Shown here in pieces: positions 1-7,553 of a DNA stretch of 48,696 bases. The stretch is from contig JAJUGE010000014.1 of assembly GCA_029268305.1 (NCBI GenBank), forward strand, positions 1 to 48,696, written 5' to 3'. The first letter of the stretch is position 1; every line of letters starts with the position of its first letter. This DNA comes from Alphaproteobacteria bacterium (GTDB lineage: Bacteria; Pseudomonadota; Alphaproteobacteria; JAJUGE01). Below the pieces are notes generated by a model, which worked only from the letters and a program-made list of their open reading frames with translations, was not told the DNA's origin and did no database searches. The position numbers and the translations under genes were made by a program.

Positions 1-1890
1 AACGCCGACCGCGGTGTTGCCTTCGTTGAGGCGGCCGGCCGTCCTGTGCAGTTCCGCATCGACATAGGTAAAGCCGCCAAGGAGACGCACGCCCTCCAGC
101 GGCTCGCCGAAAACCGTCACCTCGACGCCGCGATTCCGCTGCTCGCCCGATGCCGAGAAAATCTGGTCTTCGACGATCGCCTGTTGCTGGGTGATGGAGA
201 ACAGACTGAGGGTCGCCCCGAACGTCCCGGCGTCGTATTTCGCCCCGATCTCGAACTGCTCGCTGACATAGGGATCCAGCGCTTCGCCGGCATTGAGGAC
301 CGGCATGCCGCCGCTGACCGCGGGGGCGACTTCGCCGCGCTGCAAGGCCTCGGCATAGTTGGCGAAGAACGCGAGCTCCGGCAGCGGCTGGACGACGAGG
401 CCGAACGCGGGCGTGAACGCGTTCCCGTTCACCTCGGAGTCCTTCCTGCCGGTGTCGACGTCGAAGGTCCTGGTATCGATCTCCTGATATCGAACGCCGA
501 TCGTCGCGTGCACGCGATCGTCGAAGAACGACAGCGTGTCCGCGATCGCGATGCTCTTCGTCGTCGTTTCCTCGGTCTTCAGCGGATCGTCTAGATCGCC
601 GCCGACGAGGGCGTTCGCCGGCGGCGGGTCGACGGCCACAGGGTCGTCCAACGAGCCGGCACCGAACCGCGCGAAATCCGAGAACGCGAAGGCGTTCCTG
701 GATTCGTAATGCGTAGCCGACCCCGAGACCACGACGCGGTGCCCGACCGGTCCCGTGTCGAACGATGCCCGCACGCCGCCGTCGCCCGAATAGACGGTGT
801 CCTCGCGCGTATTCACGAACCGGTACGCCCTCAGCGTGCCGTCCGCCGCCGCCGTGGGATTGGCGAGCTCGTTGGCTTCGTCGCCCCGGCGGGCGCCGGC
901 GGCGAGCCACGCCGTCACCGAGTCCGAGAGATCGAACTCGCCGCGGGCGGCGCCGAACAACTGCTCCTCGTCCGAATAGGTCCAGGGCTGGGCGTAATTC
1001 GCGGATGCATCGGGCGGGTCCGGCACGTCGCCCAGCGGCGTCACCTGCGGCCGCGGCTCGTCGATCCGATGATCCTGGTAACCGAGATCGAGCGAGAACC
1101 GCAGCCGTTCCCCGGCGTAATCGAGGCCGACCGAGCTGGCGACCAGCGAGCGATCCTCCCGCTCGATCGCCGTTTCACCCGTTCGCCCGATCGCGCCGAC
1201 ACGGATGCCCCATGCGTCGTTCTCGCCGAAGCGCTCGCCGAAGTCGATCGAGCCGAACGCCTGTTCGTCGCTTTCGTATCCACCGGTGACGCTGCGGATG
1301 CCGCCCTGCGGTGCCCGCTTCGGCACGAGGTTGACGGTGCCGCCGACGGCACTGCTCCCGGGCGCGGCCCCGTTGGTGAAGGTGCTGGGGCCCCGGAACA
1401 CCTCGACCCGCTCCATCAGCCCGGCGGCGACGAACTGCCGTGGCAGGATGCCGTAGAGGCCGTTCAGGGTGATGTCGTCGGAAAACAGTGGAAAGCCGCG
1501 GATGAGATAGACTTCCTGGAAATTGCCGAAGCCTTTGGCGACCCGCACCGTCGGATCGTTCAGCAGGACGTCGCCGACGCTGTCGGTCTGCTGGTTCTCG
1601 ATCAGCTCCTGCGAATAGGCGGTGCCGCTGAACGGCATGTCGAGGAAGTCGAGATTGCCGAGCATGCCCGCGCGACTACCCGTCGCGACCTGCCCGCCCT
1701 CGTAGAGCGGCGTCAGCTCGACCTGCGAGGCTTCGACGGTCATGGGTGCCAGCTCGATCGCGACCGGACCCTCGTTGTCCACCTGCTGGGCCTCTCCAGC
1801 CGACGCGCCGACCCCCACCACCACCGCGGTCGAGAGGCCCACGAATCGCCCAATCGCACGGCCCCCAACTCGAACTCCCCCAGACGTCAT
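1..1890 (-). CDS. TonB-dependent siderophore receptor (C-terminus beyond left edge)
   Basis: Outer-membrane receptor that imports ferric siderophores using TonB energy. The reading frame is open without a stop from the ATG at 1890 to base 1, giving 630 residues; the last strands of the barrel lie outside the window. I read an N-terminal signal region (hydrophobic run around residues 15-32, ending near GEAQQ), then a plug domain with QTDSVGDVLLNDPTVRV, the segment YLIRGFP, and VEVFRGPS, followed by GGTVNLVPKRAP, all typical of the siderophore-receptor plug. Near the left edge the frame reads FTYVDAELHRTAGRLNEGNT, matching the usual late-barrel segment, so there is no frameshift. The start has a GGGGAA ribosome site just upstream; an in-frame GTG lies one codon earlier. 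The siderophore cannot be told from sequence. Regulation by iron is likely (see the site at 2016-2044). Confidence 0.93.
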   Translation of the reverse strand, partial: MTSGGVRVGGRAIGRFVGLSTAVVVGVGASAGEAQQVDNEGPVAIELAPMTVEASQVELTPLYEGGQVATGSRAGMLGNLDFLDMPFSGTAYSQELIENQQTDSVGDVLLNDPTVRVAKGFGNFQEVYLIRGFPLFSDDITLNGLYGILPRQFVAAGLMERVEVFRGPSTFTNGAAPGSSAVGGTVNLVPKRAPQGGIRSVTGGYESDEQAFGSIDFGERFGENDAWGIRVGAIGRTGETAIEREDRSLVASSVGLDYAGERLRFSLDLGYQDHRIDEPRPQVTPLGDVPDPPDASANYAQPWTYSDEEQLFGAARGEFDLSDSVTAWLAAGARRGDEANELANPTAAADGTLRAYRFVNTREDTVYSGDGGVRASFDTGPVGHRVVVSGSATHYESRNAFAFSDFARFGAGSLDDPVAVDPPPANALVGGDLDDPLKTEETTTKSIAIADTLSFFDDRVHATIGVRYQEIDTRTFDVDTGRKDSEVNGNAFTPAFGLVVQPLPELAFFANYAEALQRGEVAPAVSGGMPVLNAGEALDPYVSEQFEIGAKYDAGTFGATLSLFSITQQQAIVEDQIFSASGEQRNRGVEVTVFGEPLEGVRLLGGFTYVDAELHRTAGRLNEGNTAVGV

Positions 1891-2015
1891 CACTTCCCCG
1901 TTTCGGGTCCAAACCGGTTGCGCGAGCCACCGCGGTGCAGACCGGCGCGTGAACGGACGCGAACGTCACCCGCGATACTCCGCCGCCCCGCTCCGAACCT
2001 CGATGGATACGGCGG

Positions 2016-2044
2016 ATGCTAGACGGTGTGCGAATGAGTTGCAA
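2016..2044 (-). promoter_or_regulatory. Putative promoter with overlapping Fur-like box for the siderophore receptor
   Basis: On the minus strand TTGCAA (2044-2039) and TAGCAT (2021-2016) are separated by 17 bases, a good sigma-70 layout. The same bases read on the plus strand give TGCGAATGAGTTGCAA (2029-2044), close to the TGCGAATNATTCGCA-like sites reported for Fur in alphaproteobacteria. Placement about 130 bases before the receptor start fits iron repression. This is a pattern match by eye, not a scored hit. Confidence 0.45.
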
Positions 2045-2243
2045 TTGCTGTTCACCAGTGGCGGCAGGGCGCGCGGATTTTTGCGCCATAGGGATTTGTC
2101 GGCTTTTGTGCGGATTCATGGGGGTGGCTTCCGGAGCGGATAGGGCTGATGTGAAGGGTTCGGATTCGCATCCTGGAAGGCGGAGAGGATGGCACGCACA
2201 GATTCCCAGCACGGCATAGGAATTTAATCTAGGCTGGTATAGT

Positions 2244-2334
2244 CGTCATTGCGAGCGAAGCGAAGCAATCCAGGGGCCGCTGCCACCATCGAGCCGCTGG
2301 ATTGCCGCGTCGGCTCCGCCTCCTCGCAATGACG
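2244..2334. repeat. Palindromic dispersed repeat, copy 1
   Basis: A 91-base element with perfect 12-base ends: CGTCATTGCGAG (2244-2255) and its complement CTCGCAATGACG (2323-2334). A second nested pair, CAATCCAG (2266-2273) and CTGGATTG (2297-2304), would extend the hairpin. The ends resemble the CATTGCGAG...CTCGCAATG repeats scattered through many bacterial genomes. It encodes nothing that I can support. Confidence 0.85.
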
Positions 2335-2408
2335 GAGGGTGGAGGCGTGAGAGGTGACCTTGCCCCTCGCGACGGACGAAGGGAGGCGGCTGTGCTGCGG
2401 CCCCTCGC

Positions 2409-2499
2409 CGTCATTGCGAGCGGGGCGACGCAATCCAGGGGCCGCTGCCACCGCCGAGCCGCTGAATTGCCGCGTCGGCTTCGCCTCCTCGTAATGACG
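2409..2499. repeat. Palindromic dispersed repeat, copy 2
   Basis: A second 91-base copy, direct orientation, 165 bases after the first. The left arm CGTCATTGCGAG (2409-2420) is identical to copy 1; the right arm CTCGTAATGACG (2488-2499) has one change, and the inner arm CTGAATTG (2462-2469) one change. The central part is nearly identical to copy 1. It ends 64 bases before lutA and could form a hairpin in the lutA leader if transcription starts upstream. Confidence 0.85.
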
Positions 2500-2563
2500 G
2501 GGACGGCGACAACACCCTCATCCCTTCTTGCCCCGGCCGGCGGCGGCGGCCATCCTTGAGGCC

Positions 2564-3331
2564 ATGGCCGAGCCCCGCTTTCACGTTGCCCTGTTCGTCA
2601 CCTGCCTCGTCGACCTGTTCCGGCCGACGGTCGGGTTCGCCGCGATCAGGCTGCTGGAGGATGCCGGCTGCCGCGTCAGCGTGCCGGCGCTTCAGACCTG
2701 TTGCGGGCAGCCCGCCTACAACTCGGGCGACAGGAACGACGCCAAGCGGATCGCGCGCCAGGTGGTCGCCGCCTTTCAGGGCTTCGATTACGTCGTGGCG
2801 CCCTCCGGCTCGTGCGCGGGCATGATCTCGAAGCACTATCCGGAGCTGTTCCGGGACGACCCGGACGAGCGTGGCAAGGTGGCGGCGCTGGCGCGCCGCA
2901 CCTTCGAGCTGGTCTCGTTCCTGACCGACGTCTGCGGCGTCTCCGCGGTCGACGCCCGTTTCGACGGCAGCGTCACCTATCACGATTCCTGCTCGGGCCT
3001 GCGCGAGCTCGACGTGAAGCGGCAGCCGCGGCGCCTGCTCGCCTCCATCGAGGGGCTGTCGCTGCGGGAGCATACCGAGGCCGAGGTCTGCTGCGGCTTC
3101 GGCGGCACCTTCTGCGTCAAGTACCCGAAGATCTCCGACCGCATGGTGACGCGCAAGACGGACGACATCGCGGCGACCGGGGCGGAGACGCTGCTCGCCG
3201 GCGACATGGGCTGCCTGCTCAACCTGGCGGGCAAGCTGAAGCGGGAGGGATCGACTGTCAGAAGCCGCCATGTCGCGGAGGTTCTGGCCGGCATGGCCGA
3301 CGGCCCCGCGATCGGCGAAGGCCGGGACTGA
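2564..3331 (+). CDS. lutA: Lactate utilisation protein A, (Fe-S)-binding CCG-domain protein
   Basis: Subunit of the LutABC complex that oxidises L-lactate to pyruvate with iron-sulfur clusters, or of a close relative. The protein has 255 residues, normal for LutA/YkgE. Two cysteine-rich CCG domains are visible: CCGQP at residues 46-50 with C84, and DSC (143), EVCCGFGG (174-181) with C184 and C217. Start chosen at the ATG at 2564 because it has GAGG six bases upstream and begins the family-typical segment; in-frame sequence further upstream runs into the repeat-rich leader. The stop overlaps the lutB start by one base (TGATG), so the two are translationally coupled. Confidence 0.92.
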   Translation: MAEPRFHVALFVTCLVDLFRPTVGFAAIRLLEDAGCRVSVPALQTCCGQPAYNSGDRNDAKRIARQVVAAFQGFDYVVAPSGSCAGMISKHYPELFRDDPDERGKVAALARRTFELVSFLTDVCGVSAVDARFDGSVTYHDSCSGLRELDVKRQPRRLLASIEGLSLREHTEAEVCCGFGGTFCVKYPKISDRMVTRKTDDIAATGAETLLAGDMGCLLNLAGKLKREGSTVRSRHVAEVLAGMADGPAIGEGRD

Positions 3332-4776
3332 TGCTGGCCGGCAGCCGCAACTTCAAGGCGAACGCCGAACGCGCGATCCGGGACGCCGACCTGCAGCAGG
3401 AGCTGCGCAAGCTCTCTGGCGGCTTCGCGGTAGCCAGGGTGAAGGCGGCGGAGAACCTGCCGGAGTTCGACGCGCTGCGCGACGCGGCGCGCGACATCAA
3501 GGACCACACACTCGAAAACCTCGACCTCTACCTCGAGCGGTACGAGCGGAAGGCCGTAGAGGCCGGCGCGCACGTCCACTGGTGCCGGGACGCCGAGCAG
3601 GCACGGCAGACGATCCTGGATATCTGCCGGAAGCTCGGTGCGCGCACGGTAACCAAGGGCAAATCGATGATCGCGGAGGAGATCGCGCTCAACGACTTTC
3701 TGGAAGCCCACGCGGTCGAGCCGGTCGAGACCGACCTCGGCGAGTACATCATCCAGCTGCGCCGGGAGCCCCCGAGCCACATCATCGCGCCCGCGATCCA
3801 CGTCACCAAGGAAGGAGTCGCGAAGGCGTTTCGCGAGCACCACAAGGGCCACGATCCGGGCCGTCCTCTCGACGAGCCCCCGGTGATGCTGGCGGAAGCG
3901 CGCGAGATCCTGCGCCAGCGGTTCCTACAGGCGGACGTCGGCATCACGGGCGCCAATTTCCTGATCGCCGAGACCGGATCGTCGGTGATCGTCACCAACG
4001 AGGGCAACGGCGACCTGACGCAGACGTTGCCGAAGGCGCACATCGTGCTCGCCAGCATCGAGAAGGTGATCCCGACGCTGGAGGATCTGAGCACGATCCT
4101 TCGCGTGCTGGCCCGCTCGGCGACCGGTCAGGAGATGTCGGTCTATACCACGATCTCGACCGGGCCGCGGCGCGCGGACGACGCCGACGGGCCCGGGGAA
4201 TATCACGTCGTGCTGCTGGACAACGGCCGCAGCGACATGATCGGGACCGAGTTCGAGGAGATGCTGCGCTGCATCCGCTGCGGCGCCTGCATGAACAACT
4301 GTCCGGTCTATCAGCAGATCGGCGGCCACGCCTACGGCTGGGTCTATCCCGGCCCGATGGGAGCCGTGCTCACGCCGAGCCTGATCGGCATCGACGAGGC
4401 CGGGCATCTGCCCAACGCCTCCACGTTCTGCGGCAAGTGCGAGGAAGTCTGCCCGGTGCGGATCCCGCTGCCGAAGATGATGCGGCACTGGCGCGAGCGG
4501 GAGTTCGAACGGCACCTGACGCCGGCGCGCGCCCGCTGGGCGCTCAAGGGCTGGGCGTTCGCGGCGACCCGCCCGCGGCTGTACCGGCTGCTGACGGGCG
4601 CGGCGATGCCCCTGTTGAGCCGCTTCGGCCGCCGGTCCGGCCGGTTCCGGACGCTCCCGCTCGCCGGCGGATGGACCTCGGTGCGCGACATGCCGGCGCC
4701 CGAGGGCAGAACGTTCATGCAGCAGTGGCGCTCCCGAACCCGCGCGGAGGCAGATCGTTCGCCCCCGAAGCCATGA
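3331..4776 (+). CDS. lutB: Lactate utilisation protein B, 4Fe-4S protein
   Basis: Iron-sulfur subunit of the lactate-oxidising LutABC complex (LutB/YkgF). The 481-residue length is that of the family. The N-terminal two thirds form the LUD domain, with TKGKSMIAEEIALND around residues 108-122 and EGNGDLTQTLPKAHI around 224-238. Two 4Fe-4S ligand sets follow: CIRCGACMNNCP (C314, C317, C320, C324) and CGKCEEVCP (C367, C370, C374). The start overlaps the lutA stop. The same frame is open far upstream inside lutA, but that part is a shadow. It is followed after 19 bases by an unrelated exported protein rather than by lutC. Confidence 0.93.
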   Translation: MLAGSRNFKANAERAIRDADLQQELRKLSGGFAVARVKAAENLPEFDALRDAARDIKDHTLENLDLYLERYERKAVEAGAHVHWCRDAEQARQTILDICRKLGARTVTKGKSMIAEEIALNDFLEAHAVEPVETDLGEYIIQLRREPPSHIIAPAIHVTKEGVAKAFREHHKGHDPGRPLDEPPVMLAEAREILRQRFLQADVGITGANFLIAETGSSVIVTNEGNGDLTQTLPKAHIVLASIEKVIPTLEDLSTILRVLARSATGQEMSVYTTISTGPRRADDADGPGEYHVVLLDNGRSDMIGTEFEEMLRCIRCGACMNNCPVYQQIGGHAYGWVYPGPMGAVLTPSLIGIDEAGHLPNASTFCGKCEEVCPVRIPLPKMMRHWREREFERHLTPARARWALKGWAFAATRPRLYRLLTGAAMPLLSRFGRRSGRFRTLPLAGGWTSVRDMPAPEGRTFMQQWRSRTRAEADRSPPKP

Positions 4777-4795
4777 CGGCCGAGGAGTTTCGGGG

Positions 4796-5356
4796 ATGCT
4801 GAAGACGATCGCGGGCGCGCTTGCCCTGGGGCTGATGCTTGCAGGACCCGCAGCCATGGCCGATCCACCTGCCCACGCCGGCGGCGGCAGGGGCAAGGGA
4901 GGCCCCCCGGCCCATGCCGGCGGCGGCGCCAAAGGCGGACCGCCGGGACATGCGAAGGGCGGACCGCCGTCCGTCGGCTACGACGGCCACTACGACCGCC
5001 GAGGCGGCGCGAGCCGCGGCCCACGCGGGGGCGGAAGCGACGTTTCGGTCACCGTGAACTTCGGAGAGCGCGACTACATCGTCGTCCGCGACTACTATTC
5101 CGACCTCGGCCACTGCCCGCCGGGGCTCGCGAAGAAGCATAACGGCTGCATGCCCCCAGGACAGGCGAAAAAGTGGCATGTCGGGCACGTGCTGCCGCCC
5201 GACGTGATCTACTACGATCTGCCGCCCGAGCTGGTGGTCCGGCTGCCTCCGACATCCGCCGGGTATAAATACGTGCGGGTCGGCGCCGACATACTGAAGA
5301 TCGCAGTCGGCACCGGGCTGGTCGTCGACGCGATCGAGGATCTAGGCCGCCTCTGA
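4796..5356 (+). CDS. RcnB-like exported protein with Gly/Pro repeats
   Basis: A 186-residue predicted periplasmic protein. Residues 1-22 are a signal peptide ending AAMA. Residues 23-60 are low-complexity repeats of the type PPAHAGGG and KGGPPGHAKGG. The C-terminal part has a conserved-looking core: CPPGLAKKHNGCMPPGQA (two cysteines), then GYKYVRVGADILKIAVGTG near the end. That core is what I associate with the RcnB family (nickel/cobalt homeostasis) and with proteins often loosely annotated in proteobacteria; the metal role is not shown here. The start has GAGGAG about 10 bases upstream. It sits between lutB and lutC on the same strand. Confidence 0.7.
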   Translation: MLKTIAGALALGLMLAGPAAMADPPAHAGGGRGKGGPPAHAGGGAKGGPPGHAKGGPPSVGYDGHYDRRGGASRGPRGGGSDVSVTVNFGERDYIVVRDYYSDLGHCPPGLAKKHNGCMPPGQAKKWHVGHVLPPDVIYYDLPPELVVRLPPTSAGYKYVRVGADILKIAVGTGLVVDAIEDLGRL

Positions 5357-5414
5357 GCGATCCCGCCGGCCGCGGCGCTGGAAACACCCGGGCACAACGG
5401 GTATCTCTGGCGAG

Positions 5415-5912
5415 ATGGCGGCGGCGCGACGGGGATCGATCTTGGACGAGGAAGACGCGAACGCATTGACCTCGGGCGAGCTCGACGACGAGGAACTGTA
5501 CGAGCAGATCTGGGATGCGGAGCGCGAGGGGCTGCTCGAGATCGGGATCGATCTCCGCAGACTGAACCGCCCCGGGTCGCCCGCTTTCTCGATGTGGGAC
5601 AATGCGATTCCCGGCATGCTCTTCGTCGTCGCGGTGCTCGCGAGTCTCGTTTTTGCCGGCTGGGTTTGGGCGCTGGCGGTGGCGGCAAGCGGGCTGATCC
5701 TACTGCTCACATCGGTCAATTTCCTGGTGATGATGCGCCTGCGCCGCCGGGCGTGGACGCTGGCGCGTGCGAGCCTCCACCACTGGCGGGAGCTCTGGCG
5801 GATGGGCGGCCTGTCGCTGCGACTGATCGGACGCCCGGAGATCGAGGCGCACGCACCGGAGGGAGACTGGCGCGAATTCGCGCGCCGATATCTGGCGGAG
5901 GGGCGGCCGTGA
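5415..5912 (+). CDS. Hypothetical two-helix membrane protein inside the lut cluster
   Basis: A 165-residue protein I do not recognise. Residues 1-55 are acidic and soluble (LDEEDANALTSGELDDEE). Two adjacent hydrophobic segments at about 65-86 and 88-106 form a helical hairpin. A basic stretch (MRLRRRAW) follows, then an amphipathic C-terminal tail to residue 165. The topology predicts both termini in the cytoplasm. Its TGA overlaps the GTG start of lutC (GTGA), so it is translated together with lutC. This linkage suggests a role connected with the Lut complex, possibly membrane attachment, but that is inference from position only. Confidence 0.7.
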   Translation: MAAARRGSILDEEDANALTSGELDDEELYEQIWDAEREGLLEIGIDLRRLNRPGSPAFSMWDNAIPGMLFVVAVLASLVFAGWVWALAVAASGLILLLTSVNFLVMMRLRRRAWTLARASLHHWRELWRMGGLSLRLIGRPEIEAHAPEGDWREFARRYLAEGRP

Positions 5913-6586
5913 GCACGCGTGAGGAGATCCTCGGGAACATCCGTCGCGGCCGGGCGCGGAAGGGCGGCGAACGGCAGCGGCAACAGTCGGTTGAGGCGAG
6001 ACTTAGTCAGCCATCGCGCGGGCCAGTGCCGGCCCGCGCCGACCTCGACCTGCCCGGGCTGCTGACCCTTTTCGAGACGAAAGCGAAGGAAGCATCCGCG
6101 ACCGTCGTGCGGGTCGGAAGCTCCGCCGACGTGCCCGCCGCCGTGGCCGATTTTCTAGCGGGCGAGAACCTGCCGGCGGAGATCGTGATGGCCCCGGACC
6201 CGCGCCTGGACGCGATTCCATGGGACGAGCGCCCGATGCTCTCGATCACGCGCGGTCGCACTGGAGGCGAGCACGCGGTCTCGGTCACCGGAGCCTTCGC
6301 CGGTATCGCGGAAACTGGCACGCTGATGCTGCTGTCCGGCCCGCAGAGCCCGACGACTTTGAACCTCCTGCCGGAGACCCATATAGTGGTGATCCGCCGC
6401 GGCGAGATCGTCGGCCCGATGGAAGACGCCTGGGATCGGGTGCGCGCGCGGAGCGACGGCGACCTGCCGCGCACGGTGAACTTCATAACCGGTCCCTCGC
6501 GCAGCGCCGATATCGGTCAACAGCTTCAGATGGGCGCGCATGGGCCGCGCCGCTTGCATATCGTACTCGTCGATGGAGAAGACTGA
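5909..6586 (+). CDS. lutC: Lactate utilisation protein C (LUD domain)
   Basis: Third subunit of the LutABC lactate oxidation complex (LutC/YkgG family). The 225-residue length matches. The start is a GTG at 5909 overlapping the previous stop; the protein begins with STREEILGNIR, the usual LutC opening. Characteristic later segments are VSVTGAFAGIAETGTL, LLPETHIVVI, and the C-terminal GPRRLHIVLVD. The gene is separated from lutB by two foreign genes but is on the same strand. Its 3' end overlaps the next gene by 14 bases. Confidence 0.92.
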   Translation: MSTREEILGNIRRGRARKGGERQRQQSVEARLSQPSRGPVPARADLDLPGLLTLFETKAKEASATVVRVGSSADVPAAVADFLAGENLPAEIVMAPDPRLDAIPWDERPMLSITRGRTGGEHAVSVTGAFAGIAETGTLMLLSGPQSPTTLNLLPETHIVVIRRGEIVGPMEDAWDRVRARSDGDLPRTVNFITGPSRSADIGQQLQMGAHGPRRLHIVLVDGED

Positions 6587-7172
6587 CACTTCCGGACGGT
6601 TCGGCGTCCTCACCGACGACGACATCCGCCTGTGGCGGACGGCGATGCGCGAGGTGCGCCCGCTCGCCGGTGAGACATCCGCGCCGGCTCCGGTCGCGAC
6701 GTCGGTGCCCGAAACCAATCCACCGGCAGCGAACGTGGGCAAGGGAGGCGTCCGCACGAACCCGTCGCCGGGTGCGCCCGCTCGTCCCGCCCGCCTCCCC
6801 GCCCTGAAGCACGGCGCCACTCCCGGACTCGACAAGCGGCGCGCCGAGCGCCTGCGGCGCGGACAATTGTCGGTCGAAGGTCGGATCGACCTCCACGGAA
6901 TGACGCAGGAGGCCGCGCGGCGAGCGCTCGATGCCTTCCTCGCCGCCAGCTACGCGGCGGAGCGACGCATGCTGCTCGTCATCACCGGCAAGGGCCTGCG
7001 CCCGAACGCGTCGCCCGAGGACGCGACCGGCGTGCTGCGTCGGGCAGTGCCGCGTTGGCTCAACGAGTCGCCGAACCGCGAGCGCGTGCTCGCCTTCACC
7101 CACGCTCAGCCGAGGGACGGCGGCACCGGGGCGCTCTACGTGCTGCTCCGCCGCAGGAGAGCATCCTCGTGA
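6573..7172 (+). CDS. Smr (MutS2 C-terminal) domain protein
   Basis: A 199-residue Smr-domain protein. Residues 1-95 are a proline/alanine-rich linker after a short N-terminal helix. The Smr domain is at about 100-197, with IDLHGMTQEAARRAL, VITGKG and the C-terminal GALYVLLRR; the DLHG and TGKG motifs are the family's nucleic-acid/nuclease signatures. The ATG at 6573 lies inside lutC (14-base overlap). Stand-alone Smr proteins are common in alphaproteobacteria next to an XRE regulator, as here. Its biological role is not established. Confidence 0.88.
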   Translation: MEKTDTSGRFGVLTDDDIRLWRTAMREVRPLAGETSAPAPVATSVPETNPPAANVGKGGVRTNPSPGAPARPARLPALKHGATPGLDKRRAERLRRGQLSVEGRIDLHGMTQEAARRALDAFLAASYAAERRMLLVITGKGLRPNASPEDATGVLRRAVPRWLNESPNRERVLAFTHAQPRDGGTGALYVLLRRRRASS

Positions 7173-7528
7173 CGCCGTTCGGGCAGCGCCTGCGCGACCT
7201 GCGGGCGGCGCGGGGCATCAGCTTGAAGCAGATGGCGGCAGATCTCATGGTCTCGCCCGCCTATCTGTCCGCCCTGGAGCACGGGCACCGCGGCCGCCCG
7301 ACCTCGGGCCTGATCCATCAGATCTGCGAGTATTTCGACATCATCTGGGACGAGGCCGAAGATCTGAAGCTGCTGGCGGAGCGATCCAATCCGCGGGTGG
7401 TCGTCGATACGTCCGGGCTCAGCCCGGCGCATACCGAGCTCGCGAATGCCCTCGCCCGGCGCATCCGCGACCTGCCGATGGAGACGGTCGAGCGTCTGCT
7501 CGGCCAGCTCGATTCGAAAGCATCCTGA
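7169..7528 (+). CDS. XRE-family helix-turn-helix transcription regulator
   Basis: A 119-residue DNA-binding protein. The HTH_3/XRE domain covers residues 1-65: FGQRLRDLRAARGISLKQMA, then VSPAYLSALEHGHRGRP as the recognition helix, then a tail with a predicted helix LPMETVERLLGQL. The start is a GTG overlapping the smr stop (GTGA). No ligand or dimer domain is present. The Smr-XRE pair recurs in alphaproteobacteria; the target genes are unknown. Confidence 0.88.
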   Translation: MTPFGQRLRDLRAARGISLKQMAADLMVSPAYLSALEHGHRGRPTSGLIHQICEYFDIIWDEAEDLKLLAERSNPRVVVDTSGLSPAHTELANALARRIRDLPMETVERLLGQLDSKAS

Positions 7529-7553
7529 TTCCCGTTCATCCGGCAGAAGCGAA

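Larger units (their letters stand above)
1891..2563. other. Intergenic region between the receptor and lutA
   Basis: This 673-base stretch separates divergent genes. The left half holds the receptor promoter and a Fur-like site. The right half holds two copies of a palindromic repeat at 2244-2334 and 2409-2499. I see no convincing gene here; the short open frames on both strands lack ribosome sites and run through the repeats. No clear lutA promoter or LldR/FadR-type operator was recognised. Confidence 0.6.

Noticed and set aside
1..1890. Possible pseudogenised receptor, because only short minus-strand frames with both ends in the window are seen here
   Set aside because: Reading the minus strand from 1890 to 1 shows one uninterrupted frame; it merely lacks its stop because it leaves the window.
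709..2022. Long plus-strand open frame across the siderophore receptor
   Set aside because: Arginine/proline-rich translation with no family features; the minus-strand frame encodes a complete receptor plug and barrel. It is a shadow of GC-rich coding.
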